From Collinsella sp. MSK.8.10 (lineage in GTDB: Bacteria; Actinomycetota; Coriobacteriia; Coriobacteriales; Coriobacteriaceae): a stretch of 64,000 nucleotides of DNA. The stretch lies in NCBI RefSeq assembly GCF_019041915.1, contig NZ_JAHPYF010000002.1:229041-293040 (forward strand), given 5' to 3'. The notes under the pieces were generated by a model that was not told the DNA's origin, made no database searches, and saw only the letters and a program-made list of their open reading frames with translations. The position numbers and the translations under genes were made by a program. Below, one piece after another: positions 16,972 through 27,835 of the stretch; positions within the stretch are counted from its first letter, which is position 1, and the number at the start of each line of letters is the position of its first letter.

Positions 16972-17913
16972 TTATGCCAAGAACTCCTTGGTGGTCGCCA
17001 CGATGTTGGCGGCGTCCAGGCCGTACTTGTGCAGGAGCTCGGCACCCGGGCCAGACTCACCGAAGGTGTCGTTGACGCCGATCTTCTTGAGCGGCGTCGG
17101 GCACTGCTCGCACAGGACGTCGGCAACGGCGCTGCCCAGGCCACCGATCACAGAGTGCTCCTCGACGGTCACGACGTGGCCGGTCTTGGTGGCGCTCTTG
17201 ACGATCAGGTCGGCATCGATGGGCTTGATGGTGTGCATGTTGATGACCTCGGCGTCGATGCCCTCGGCAGCGAGCTGCTCGGCGGCCTCGAGAGCCTCGC
17301 CGACCATCAGGCCGCAGGCGATGATGGTCACATCGGAGCCCTCGCGCATGACAATGCCCTTACCCAACTCGAACTTGTAGGTCTCGGGGTCGTTGATAAC
17401 CGGCGAGGCCAAACGGGCGAAGCGCATGTACACGGGGCCGTCGCACTCGTAGGCGGCGCGCGTCACGGCACGGGCCTCGATGTCGTCGGCGGGAACGATC
17501 ACGGTCATGCCGGGGATGACACGCATCAGGGCGATATCCTCGCAGCACTGGTGCGTGGCGCCATCCTCGCCCACCGAGATACCGGCGTGCGTGGCACCGA
17601 TCTTAACGTTAAGGTGCGGATAGCCGATGGAGTTGCGGACCTGCTCAAAGGCGCGGCCGGCGGCAAACATGGCAAAGCTGCTCGCGAAGGCGACACGGCC
17701 GGTGGTTGCGATACCGGCGGCAACACCCATCAGGTTGCTCTCGGCGATGCCCACATCGAAGAAGCGGTCGGGGCAGGCGGCCTTGAACTTGCCGGTCTGC
17801 GTGGCGGCGGCCAGGTCGGCGTCGAGGACCACAAAGTCATCGTGCTCGTTGGCGAGCTCGACGAGGGCCTCGCCGTAGCTTACGCGCGTGGCGATTTTTT
17901 TGACGTCTGCCAT
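16972..17913 (-). CDS. Transketolase, C-terminal subunit
   Basis: A 313-residue subunit holding the pyrimidine-binding and C-terminal domains of a split transketolase. Visible motifs are VLDADLAAAT near residue 30, FFDVGIAESNLMG (the catalytic Glu that activates thiamine diphosphate), FASSFAMFAAGRAFEQVR and THAGISVGEDGATHQ. With the N-terminal subunit it moves two-carbon units in the pentose phosphate pathway. The ATG at 17913 follows the upstream stop by a single base and uses a GAGGAGC site inside that gene. Longer reading to 17997 is in the neighbour's sequence and rejected. Confidence 0.93.
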   Translation of the reverse strand: MADVKKIATRVSYGEALVELANEHDDFVVLDADLAAATQTGKFKAACPDRFFDVGIAESNLMGVAAGIATTGRVAFASSFAMFAAGRAFEQVRNSIGYPHLNVKIGATHAGISVGEDGATHQCCEDIALMRVIPGMTVIVPADDIEARAVTRAAYECDGPVYMRFARLASPVINDPETYKFELGKGIVMREGSDVTIIACGLMVGEALEAAEQLAAEGIDAEVINMHTIKPIDADLIVKSATKTGHVVTVEEHSVIGGLGSAVADVLCEQCPTPLKKIGVNDTFGESGPGAELLHKYGLDAANIVATTKEFLA

Positions 17914-17914
17914 C

Positions 17915-18745
17915 CTAGAGCTCCTCTCCGGCGGCCGTGAGCTCTGCCATGGCCTGCTCAAACTGTTCATCGTTGGGGGCCTTGCCGTGCCAACCAACCT
18001 GGTTCTCCATAAAGGACACGCCCTTGCCCTTCAGGGTCTCGGCGATAATGGCGGTCGGCTGCCCCTTGGTGGCGCGAGCCTCGGCAAAGGCGGCGCGGAT
18101 CTGGTCGAAGTCGTTGCCGTCGGCGAGCTCCACCACGTGGAACTTGAACGCGCGGAACTTGTCGGCGAGCGGCATGGGGTCGTTGACCTCCTCGACGGGG
18201 CCGTCGATCTGCAGGCCGTTGTGGTCGACGATCACGCAGAGGTTATCGAGCTGCTGGTTGCCGGCAAACATGGCGGCCTCCCAGACCTGGCCCTCCTCGC
18301 TCTCGCCATCGCCCAGCAGGGCGTACGTGCGGTAAGTATCGCCCCAGTGCTTGGCGGCAACGGCCATACCCACGGCGGCGGAGATACCCTGGCCGAGCGA
18401 GCCGGTGGACATGTCGACGCCCGGGGTGTCGTTCATGTTGGGATGACCCTGCAGGTGGCTGCCGATATGGCGCAGCGTCTCGAGGTCCTCCTTGGGGAAG
18501 AACCCGCGCTCGGCGAGCACGGCGTACAGACCCGGAGCACAGTGGCCCTTGGAGAGCACAAAGCGATCGCGGTCGGCCTTGCGGGGATCGGCCGGGTCGA
18601 CGTTCATTTCCTCAAAGTACAGATAGGTCATGATGTCGGCAGCGCCGAGCGAACCGCCCGGATGGCCGGACTTGGCAGCGTGCACTCCGGTGACGATGCC
18701 CTTCCTTACCTCGTTGGCAACCTTTTTGAGCTCTTCGTCGCTCAT
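17915..18745 (-). CDS. Transketolase, N-terminal subunit
   Basis: A 276-residue thiamine-diphosphate-binding half of transketolase. It shows SGHPGGSLGAADI near residue 27, DRFVLSKGHCAPGLYAVLAERG, GSLGQGISAAVGMA, and the Mg/ThDP motif LLGDGESEEGQVWEA with the later N in VIVDHNGLQ. Split transketolases of this type are common in anaerobes and archaea. It lies directly upstream of the C-terminal subunit gene. About 200 bases upstream carry no gene and probably the promoter. Confidence 0.93.
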   Translation of the reverse strand: MSDEELKKVANEVRKGIVTGVHAAKSGHPGGSLGAADIMTYLYFEEMNVDPADPRKADRDRFVLSKGHCAPGLYAVLAERGFFPKEDLETLRHIGSHLQGHPNMNDTPGVDMSTGSLGQGISAAVGMAVAAKHWGDTYRTYALLGDGESEEGQVWEAAMFAGNQQLDNLCVIVDHNGLQIDGPVEEVNDPMPLADKFRAFKFHVVELADGNDFDQIRAAFAEARATKGQPTAIIAETLKGKGVSFMENQVGWHGKAPNDEQFEQAMAELTAAGEEL

Positions 18746-18952
18746 TGTGCCTTCCTTTCATCCTCTTTAGACAAGATGCGCACGGCACAGAAGGTCGTCC
18801 CAACCCAGCCGCGATGCACGTACGTCATTCATTATGCTGGAAACTGGAAGCTTTACCAGAGTATTTATCATTATTTGAACAATTGAGCAGGCAGAACCGC
18901 TGATGAAACGGTTTATCAATGTGAACGTCTTTTGGATGGAACGCAGTCGGCC

Positions 18953-19843
18953 CTACGCGTTAATGTCCTTGAAGCCCTCACCGAAAGTTTCCGTAACGTC
19001 GGCCACGGTCACGATGGCGCGCGGGTCGCGCTCGCGCACGATCGTCTTGAGGGTATTGAGCTCTCGACGGCTCACGATGACCATAACCACTGGCTTCTCG
19101 GCACCCGAATACATGCCAGTCGCCTTAAACTTGGTACAACCACGACCCAGGCCATACATGATATCGGCAGCGATATCAGGGAACTTGTCCGAGATGATGA
19201 GTACCATACGGCGTTTGTTGCCACCATCGACCACGGCATCGATCACGTAGCCGCTAATGACCATCGAAAGGCCTGCATACAGTGCGTTTTCGATTGAAAA
19301 GACCGGAGCCGATAGCGCGCATACGGCAACATCGATCGCCATGACGGTCGAGCCCACCGGCAGCGAGGTGTTACGCGAGATGATTTGGCCAATCGTGTCC
19401 GAGCCGCCGGTGTTGGCGCCGGCGCGCAACACCATGCCGTAACCGATGCCCGTAATAATGCCGCCCCACATGGCAGGGAGCATCAGGTCCGCATCCGCCA
19501 GAGGTGCTACAAACGGGGCGAACAGATCGGTAAAGAAGCCCAGCAGCACAAAGCCCGTCGCGGTCTGCACCACGTAGAACATGCCGCCCTCGCGCATAAC
19601 GACCAACAACAGCAAGGCGTTCATCACGATCGTCTGAATACCAACGGGAAGCGATAGGCCGCGCGCCGCGCCGACCGCCTGGATAATGGTGGCAAGGCCC
19701 GTAACGCCACCGGCGGCAAGACCGTTGGGAATCAAAAACAAGTCGGTCGCGATGGCGGCCAAGGCACACCCCAACATGATCTGGGGCAGGTCGTGAAAGA
19801 AGTTCATCGAAAGAATGCGCTTGATGTCCAGACGATATGCCAT
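18953..19843 (-). CDS. YitT-family membrane protein with DUF2179 domain
   Basis: A 296-residue membrane protein. The first 205 residues contain about five or six hydrophobic helices of the YitT type (FLIPNGLAAGGVTGLATI, GMVLRAGANTGGSDTIGQII), and the last 85 form a cytoplasmic DUF2179 domain (GRGCTKFKATGMYSG, VMVIVSRRELNTLK). The function is not established; transporter-like or regulatory roles have been proposed for the family. ATG at 19843 has GGGAGG 4-5 bases upstream. A terminator hairpin (19859-19884) lies immediately before that ribosome site. Confidence 0.88.
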   Translation of the reverse strand: MAYRLDIKRILSMNFFHDLPQIMLGCALAAIATDLFLIPNGLAAGGVTGLATIIQAVGAARGLSLPVGIQTIVMNALLLLVVMREGGMFYVVQTATGFVLLGFFTDLFAPFVAPLADADLMLPAMWGGIITGIGYGMVLRAGANTGGSDTIGQIISRNTSLPVGSTVMAIDVAVCALSAPVFSIENALYAGLSMVISGYVIDAVVDGGNKRRMVLIISDKFPDIAADIMYGLGRGCTKFKATGMYSGAEKPVVMVIVSRRELNTLKTIVRERDPRAIVTVADVTETFGEGFKDINA

Positions 19844-19858
19844 GCTGCCTCCCTCAAA

Positions 19859-19884
19859 AAAGCGCACCCAAACGGATGCGCTTT
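19859..19884 (-). terminator. Terminator between prfB and the yitT-like gene
   Basis: On the minus strand AAAGCGCA and TGCGCTTT pair with a 10-base loop and run into a T-stretch (TTTTTT), then GAGGGAGG, the ribosome site of the next gene. It probably ends secA-prfB transcription, or acts as an attenuator. Confidence 0.75.
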
Positions 19885-20008
19885 GAACTTCTTCTTGTAT
19901 TCGATTCTACCGATTCGCCGGACAAAAACCACCCCTGCGCAGGGTTTATTCTGGATACAAACCCGTCCAACCGTTGGGCTTAGCATCGGTTTGAAGCCGC
20001 CCGATGTT

Positions 20009-21156
20009 TTAGACCTCCGAGCCTTCTGCATCGGCGTTGCCGGTGGCCCAGCGATGGTAGCCAATAACAAACGGGTCCAGGTCGCCATCGTCAAGAACGG
20101 CCTCGACATTGCTGGTCTCCACGCCCGTGCGTAGGTCCTTGACCATCTGGTACGGGTAGAGCACGTAGCTGCGGATCTGGTTGCCAAAACCAATCGTGGT
20201 CTTGGGTCCGCGAATCTCATCGAGCGCCTCGGCACGCTTCTCGAGCTCAATCTCGTACAGGCGAGCCTTGAGGATCTGCATGCACGCGGCCTTGTTCTGG
20301 ATCTGGCTGCGCTCGTTTTGGCAGGTGACCACAATGCCGCTGGGGAAATGCGTCACGCGCACGGCGGAGTCGGTGGTGTTGACGCCCTGACCGCCCGGGC
20401 CGCTCGCGTGGTACACGTCCACGCGGATGTCATCGGGACTGATCTCGATGTCGATATCATCGGGTAGCACGGGGATGACCTCGACGCCGGCAAACGTGGT
20501 CTGGCGGCGCTTCTTGTCGTCGGTGGGGCTAATGCGAACCAAGCGGTGGACGCCGGCCTCGGCGCGCAGCATGCCAAATGCGTCCTTGCCCTCGACGGTA
20601 AAGGTCGCGCGGTCGATGCCGATGACCTCGGCTGCGGGACAGTCGTTGATGGTGACCTTCCAGCCGCGACGCTGGCAGTACTTCATGTACATCTTAAAGA
20701 GCATGAAGGTCCAGTCCTGGGCCTCCAGACCACCCTGTCCGGGCTTGATGGTCACAATGGCATCGCCGTGATCGAACTCACCGGTAAACCAGCTCGAAAG
20801 CTCAAGCTCATCGATGGCCCGGGCCAGGCGCTCAGCCGTGGCTGCAGCCTCCTCGCGAAGGGCGGCGGCGTCGGGGTCATCCCCCATCTCCTCGGCAAGC
20901 TCCAGCGCGGCGCGGGCATCGGAAAGCTCGCCGCGCGCGGTGTCCACGGCAGCGATATCTTCCTTGGTGCGCGCGATCTCCTCCATGGTGGCACGGGCGG
21001 CGTCGGCGTCATCCCAAAAGCCAGGGGCAACACTTTTGGCCTCGAGCTCGAACACGCGGGTACGCTTCTCGTCCAGGTGGAGATACGACTCGACCTCACC
21101 GAGCCGGTCCGCAAACGCGTCCAGCTCGGCGGGCGTTACCTCTAAAGCCTCAGCCA

Positions 21157-21157
<1 letters not shown>
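20009..21157 (-). CDS. prfB: Peptide chain release factor 2 (unusual SPT tripeptide)
   Basis: A 382-residue class I release factor. The catalytic SGPGGQGVNTTDSAVR loop is present and the order of domains matches RF2, including QMVKDLRTGVE near the end. The stop-codon recognition tripeptide, usually SPF in RF2, reads SPT here (HRLVRISPTDDKK). No internal UGA frameshift is needed: the frame is open from the ATG, which overlaps the secA stop (TAATG). RF2 normally reads UAA and UGA; all three stop codons occur in this window. Confidence 0.92.
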
Positions 21158-23964
<2,807 letters not shown>

Positions 23965-24095
23965 GTGGTTTTCCTTTTTGGCCATCGCCCACGCCGTGCA
24001 GCTGCGGGCGAGTTAAACACAGATGATTGTACTTTAGCCAAACAAGGCGCGGCCTATACGGTCGACCTCGACCGCCACGTAATAACTATGACCAA

Positions 24096-24134
24096 CCTGC
24101 CAAAAAAGGACAGGTTTATTTTGACAGGTTTTAT
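24096..24134. repeat. Palindromic repeat family C, copy 2
   Basis: CCTGCCAAAA and TTTTGACAGG enclose AAGGACAGGTTTA, nearly the same as 11889-11927. A related GGGGACAGGTTAGTTTGCAC follows at 24172-24190, matching GGGGACAGGTTGCTTTGCAT at 30793. Confidence 0.75.
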
Positions 24135-24202
24135 CTGGGCAAACGCCGCCTCTCTGTCATTTGGTGCCATGGGGACAGGTTAGTTTGCACTAATTAAAAA
24201 GA

Positions 24203-24238
24203 AAAGGGCCGCGCACCCAAATGGATACGCGGCCCTTT
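24203..24238 (-). terminator. Terminator of rpmE
   Basis: AAAGGGCCGCG and CGCGGCCCTTT form an 11-base stem; on the minus strand it continues TCTTTTTAATT. It lies 35 bases after the rpmE stop. The 308-base gap between secA and rpmE otherwise holds only repeat family C. Confidence 0.85.
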
Positions 24239-24272
24239 AGCCACGAATGCGAGCGATTCCTCGGCGAGCTAT

Positions 24273-24698
24273 TTACTCAGCAGCCTCGGTGGTCTCGGCC
24301 TCGGCAGCGGCCTCCTCGACGGGAGCCTCTGCGGGAGCCTCGGCGGCCTGCTTGGCAGCCTCCTCGGCAAACTTAGCAGCACGCTTGGCCTTCTCGGCAG
24401 CCTTAGCCTCAGCGGCGGCCTTGCGAGCGGCCTCGGCCTCAGCAGCCTTGGCAGCCTTGGCAGCCTTGGCCTCCTCGGCCTTCTTGAGCTGGGCGGCAGC
24501 GGCGCCACCGAACTTGTCGGCGAAGCGCTGGACGCGTCCACCGGTGTCGACGAACTTCTGCTGGCCGGTGTAGAACGGGTGGCACTCGTTGCAAAGCTCA
24601 ACCTTCATCTCGGACACGGTAGCGTGCGTCTTGAAGGTGTTGCCGCAGGAGCACGTCACCGTGCACTCGACATACTGGGGATGGATACCCTGCTTCAT
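24273..24698 (-). CDS. rpmE: Ribosomal protein bL31 with long C-terminal extension
   Basis: The first 70 residues are a zinc-type bL31: MKQGIHPQY start, C16-x-C18 and C36-xx-C39 as zinc ligands, and [13 protein letters not shown]. Normal bL31 ends there; this one continues for about 70 more residues of Ala, Lys and Glu, predicted as a long charged helix with an acidic end. The stop is a real TAA followed by a terminator, so the extension is not a fusion to another gene. The ribosome site is AAGGAG. Two hairpins directly upstream resemble an autoregulatory leader. Confidence 0.95.
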   Translation of the reverse strand: MKQGIHPQYVECTVTCSCGNTFKTHATVSEMKVELCNECHPFYTGQQKFVDTGGRVQRFADKFGGAAAAQLKKAEEAKAAKAAKAAEAEAARKAAAEAKAAEKAKRAAKFAEEAAKQAAEAPAEAPVEEAAAEAETTEAAE

Positions 24699-24720
24699 GG
24701 TAGGACTCCTTATTGGTCAG

Positions 24721-24769
24721 GCGCTGGTTACCGATCAGCGCATAAGGCGTCTTGGTTTCCGACCAAGAC
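24721..24769 (-). ncRNA. Probable bL31 mRNA leader (two consecutive hairpins)
   Basis: On the minus strand a perfect hairpin, GTCTTGGT/ACCAAGAC (24749-24769), is followed by GCGCTG/CAGCGC (24721-24741), then TGACCAATAAGGAG and the rpmE start. Ribosomal-protein leaders ahead of rpmE, including a coriobacterial class, are described in Rfam; the layout here fits, but I could not align it to the model. Confidence 0.5.
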
Positions 24770-25003
24770 AACAAACTCGGCTATGGTACCACAGCGCCGC
24801 GCGTCCCACAAAAGGTTCACGGTCTTTGTGCAACACGGCGTGGCCAACCGCAGCGGACACGCACCCTGTTGCCCCTTCTCCCATGTTGCAGACGTGTAAC
24901 GCCGCAGTAAGCACACCCCTTTTGGCGCCAGACAGGTACAATGATGAACACTGTACCGTAGCGGAGCGCCCGCGCGCGCCGCAACCACGCGAAAGGGTTT
25001 CCC
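24770..25003. other. Divergent intergenic region, rpmE / ACT protein
   Basis: Promoters for both directions should lie here. Nothing else is seen: no ORF, no large repeat. ATGATGAACACTGTACCGTA near 24940 is a possible but weak promoter region for the ACT gene. Confidence 0.3.
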
Positions 25004-25291
25004 ATGGCCGAGATCTCGTCCTCCCGTATCGTCATCACCGTCCTTGGCAAGAACCGCCCCGGCATCGTCGCCGGCGTCACCCGTGTCCTGGGCGAGGCCA
25101 ACGTCGACATCCGCGACATCACGCAGTCCATTATCGAGGACATCTTCACCATGACCATGCTGGCCGATACCGCCGAGTCCAAGCTCGACTTCGCTGAGCT
25201 GCAGAAGGCCCTGGCCGAGGCCGGCGAGCTTTCGGGCGTCAACGTGTCCATCCAGCGCGAGGACGTCTTTAACTTTATGTACCGCCTGTAG
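25004..25291 (+). CDS. ACT-domain protein (UPF0237 type)
   Basis: A 95-residue protein made of a tandem-length ACT fold: RIVITVLGKNRPGIVAGVTR is the ligand-binding strand-loop-helix with the GIVAG glycine turn, followed by NVDIRDITQSIIEDIFTM. Similar stand-alone ACT proteins (UPF0237, for example in streptococci) bind amino acids or fold as dimers; the specific ligand is unknown. The gene begins after GAAAGGG and precedes citrate synthase by 77 bases on the same strand, possibly as one transcript. Confidence 0.88.
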   Translation: MAEISSSRIVITVLGKNRPGIVAGVTRVLGEANVDIRDITQSIIEDIFTMTMLADTAESKLDFAELQKALAEAGELSGVNVSIQREDVFNFMYRL

Positions 25292-25368
25292 CGAACAAGC
25301 CGCTGGGGATAGCCTGACGCGCGCATGCCAATGCAAGCCACCCCGATGCGGCCCGGAGAGGAGCGCGC

Positions 25369-26787
25369 ATGGCCTACGACGCCAAGAAAATCTATTACCG
25401 CTTCGATGACCACTTGAGCCGACTGGTTCTGGATTACGAAGCAAGCCGCCAGATTTCGTCTGAGAGCGAAAGCCTCTACCACGGCCTGCCGACCGACCCT
25501 TATGACGAGGACCTGTTTGTCGAGCACAATGTCAAGCGCGGCCTGCGCAATGCCGACGGCTCGGGCGTGGTCGCGGGCCTCACTCGTATCTCGGATGTGC
25601 ACGGCTACAACAAGGTCGACGGAAAGGTCGTGCCCGATCAGGGCAAGCTCACGCTTCGCGGCTACAGCATCGAGGATCTGGTCAACAATGCCCAGGCGGA
25701 GAATCGCTACGGCTACGAAGAAGTCGCCTATCTGCTTATCACGGGTTCGCTGCCCAACAAGGAAGAGCTCGACGGCTTCTGCGAGCGCCTAGGTGCCTTT
25801 AGACATCTGAGCGACGAATACGTCCGCGAGTTCCCCATGACCACGGTGTCGTCGAGCATCATGAATGTGCTTCAGCGCGCCGTGCTGCTGCTCTACGCCT
25901 TCGACGCCGAGCCCGACGCCATTACACCCGAGCACGAAATCGACGTCGCCATCTCCATGCTCGCCCGTCTCCCCCGCATCGCCGCCTTCGCGCATATGGC
26001 CTCGGTCGCCAAGCGCCGCGGCTCCGAGGTTCATGTACCGCACCCCACACCCGGCCTCTCCACCGCCGAGACCATCCTGCAGGTGTTGCGCGGCGGCATG
26101 GCATTCACCCGCGACGAAGCCATGCTGCTCGACGTGATGCTCATGCTGCATGCCGAGCACGGCGGCGGCAACAACTCCACGTTCGCCTGCCGCGTGCTGT
26201 CCTCATCGGCCACCGACCCGTATTCCGCCTACGCCGCGGCTATCGGCTCGCTCAAGGGCCCGCGCCACGGCGGCGCCAATGCCAAGGTCGTGTCTATGCA
26301 CGAGGACATCCGCGCGCATGTCTCCAATTGGGAGGACGAGGACGAGGTCGCGGCCTACCTGGGCAAGATCCTCGACAGGCAGGCCTTCGACGGCACGGGT
26401 CTCATCTACGGTATGGGCCACGCCGTCTACACGCTGAGCGACCCGCGTGCCGAGGTGTGCCGTCGTTACGCGCGCACGCTTGCCGCCAAGAAGGACCTGG
26501 GCGAGGAGTTCGCGCTCATCGAGCGCATCGAGCGCCTGGCACCGCAGGTGATGCGCGACCACGGCATGACCAAGCCCATCTGCGCCAACATCGACCTGTA
26601 CACGGGCTTTATCTACAAGATGCTCGGCGTGCCCGAGACGCTCTTTACGCCGCTATTCGCCGTCGCCCGCATGGCCGGCTGGTCGGCGCACCGCATGGAA
26701 GAGCTCTTCTGCGCGCACCGTATCATCCGCCCCGCCTATCGTCCGGTGATCGAGCCGCTGGAGTACAAGCCGCTCGCCGACCGCTAG
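25369..26787 (+). CDS. Citrate synthase family enzyme
   Basis: A 472-residue citrate/2-methylcitrate synthase. Catalytic motifs are visible: LHAEHGGGNNST (active-site His), IYGMGHAVYTLSDPR (second His), and the CANIDLYTGFIYKMLG region with the catalytic Asp. An N-terminal segment of about 55 residues precedes the domain core. It condenses acetyl-CoA with oxaloacetate, feeding glutamate synthesis in an organism without a visible full TCA cycle here. No aconitase or isocitrate dehydrogenase is adjacent. The ribosome site GGAGAGGAG lies before ATG. A clear terminator follows at 26811. Confidence 0.92.
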   Translation: MAYDAKKIYYRFDDHLSRLVLDYEASRQISSESESLYHGLPTDPYDEDLFVEHNVKRGLRNADGSGVVAGLTRISDVHGYNKVDGKVVPDQGKLTLRGYSIEDLVNNAQAENRYGYEEVAYLLITGSLPNKEELDGFCERLGAFRHLSDEYVREFPMTTVSSSIMNVLQRAVLLLYAFDAEPDAITPEHEIDVAISMLARLPRIAAFAHMASVAKRRGSEVHVPHPTPGLSTAETILQVLRGGMAFTRDEAMLLDVMLMLHAEHGGGNNSTFACRVLSSSATDPYSAYAAAIGSLKGPRHGGANAKVVSMHEDIRAHVSNWEDEDEVAAYLGKILDRQAFDGTGLIYGMGHAVYTLSDPRAEVCRRYARTLAAKKDLGEEFALIERIERLAPQVMRDHGMTKPICANIDLYTGFIYKMLGVPETLFTPLFAVARMAGWSAHRMEELFCAHRIIRPAYRPVIEPLEYKPLADR

Positions 26788-26810
26788 GACGCGGACCGTT
26801 ATAGAACTCG

Positions 26811-26848
26811 AGCGTGGTCAGGGCATCACCGCCCTCGGCCACGCTTTT
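26811..26848 (+). terminator. Terminator of citrate synthase
   Basis: AGCGTGG and CCACGCT pair around a second small stem (AGGGC/GCCCT), followed by TTTTTA, 24 bases past the stop. Confidence 0.85.
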
Positions 26849-26874
26849 TATGCCAGTAGAAAGGGCTGCATCGA

Positions 26875-27717
26875 ATGATTGTGTTTTCCGATATGGATGG
26901 AACGCTGCTGACGAGTGATAAGCAGATGAGCGACGCCACCTGGGCGATGCTCGACGAGCTTGCGCGCCGCGGTGTTGAGTTTGTGCCCTGCACGGGGCGC
27001 CCGCTGTCAGGCATCTTTGAGCCCATCCTCGCCCACCCCGCCGTACACTACGCGGTCTGCGCCAACGGTGCCAGCGTCTGGCAGCTCGACGCCGGTACGC
27101 CCATCGACGCCTCGCGCGCCACGTGCATCTTGAGCCGTCCGCTCGACCGTGGCATTGCCCACCGCATCCATCGCATTGCCGCCGGCCACGATGTGACCTT
27201 CGATATCTTCGCGGATGGGCAGTGCTTCCTCCCCCGCTCGCTATACGGGCGTCTGGATGAGTTCTGTGGCGGCGACCCCCACATCGCGGCTTCGCTCAAG
27301 CGCACACGAACACCGATCGACATGGATATCGACAGCAAGATCGACGAGGTCGAGACGCTCGAACGCATCGCCATGTACTGGCACGACCCGGCCGATCGCG
27401 ACGCCATCGCGGCGGCGCTCGACACGCTCGAAGGCATTGAGGTCACGCGTTCGTACGCCATGAATATCGAGGTCATGGGCGAGGGCGCCACCAAGGGGAC
27501 GGCCCTCACGTGGCTATGCGAGCACTTGGGCGAGCGTCTCGCCGACGCCTGGGCGTTCGGCGACAACATCAACGACATCCCCATGCTGCAGGCAGCGGGC
27601 CACGGCATGGCCATGATCAACGCCGAGCCCGAAGATCGCGAGGCCGCCGACGCCATCACCGAATACGACAACGACCACGACGGCGTCGCCCGCACCATCA
27701 TGGCCGCCCTCGCCTAG
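26875..27717 (+). CDS. HAD-superfamily phosphatase, Cof type
   Basis: A 280-residue Cof-type HAD hydrolase. Motif I is FSDMDGTLLTS (nucleophile Asp7), motif II is VPCTGRP, motif III Lys lies in GEGATKGTALTWL, and motif IV is AFGDNINDIPML. The cap domain of type C2B lies between about 85 and 190. Members dephosphorylate sugar phosphates, nucleotides or flavin precursors; the substrate cannot be told from sequence. The ribosome site AAAGGG precedes ATG. Confidence 0.9.
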   Translation: MIVFSDMDGTLLTSDKQMSDATWAMLDELARRGVEFVPCTGRPLSGIFEPILAHPAVHYAVCANGASVWQLDAGTPIDASRATCILSRPLDRGIAHRIHRIAAGHDVTFDIFADGQCFLPRSLYGRLDEFCGGDPHIAASLKRTRTPIDMDIDSKIDEVETLERIAMYWHDPADRDAIAAALDTLEGIEVTRSYAMNIEVMGEGATKGTALTWLCEHLGERLADAWAFGDNINDIPMLQAAGHGMAMINAEPEDREAADAITEYDNDHDGVARTIMAALA

Positions 27718-27726
27718 TCATTGATC

Positions 27727-27772
27727 AATCATTGGGGACATTCTTAAACGACTAGTCACTGGGGACACTCTT
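27727..27772. repeat. Inverted-repeat pair around a HAD gene, left copy
   Basis: Its reverse complement, beginning AAGAGTGTCCCC and containing TGACTAGTCGTTTAAGAA, matches 28793-28838 at about 41 of 46 positions. The two copies face each other across the HAD gene at 27836-28630. Confidence 0.8.
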
Positions 27773-27782
27773 CGCAAAAAGC

Positions 27783-27834
27783 TGCAAGGACTGTCCCCCA
27801 CTGTCGGCAGAAAAGGAACGTCCCCATCTGCCGG
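27783..27834. repeat. Extragenic repeat family D, copy 1
   Basis: Contains TGCAAGGACTGTCCC, GTCGGCAGAAAAGGAACGTC and CTGCCGG; a similar unit (GGCAAGGATTGTCCC, CACAGAAGGAACGTCCC) is at 30817-30868. Confidence 0.65.
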
Positions 27835-27835
27835 A

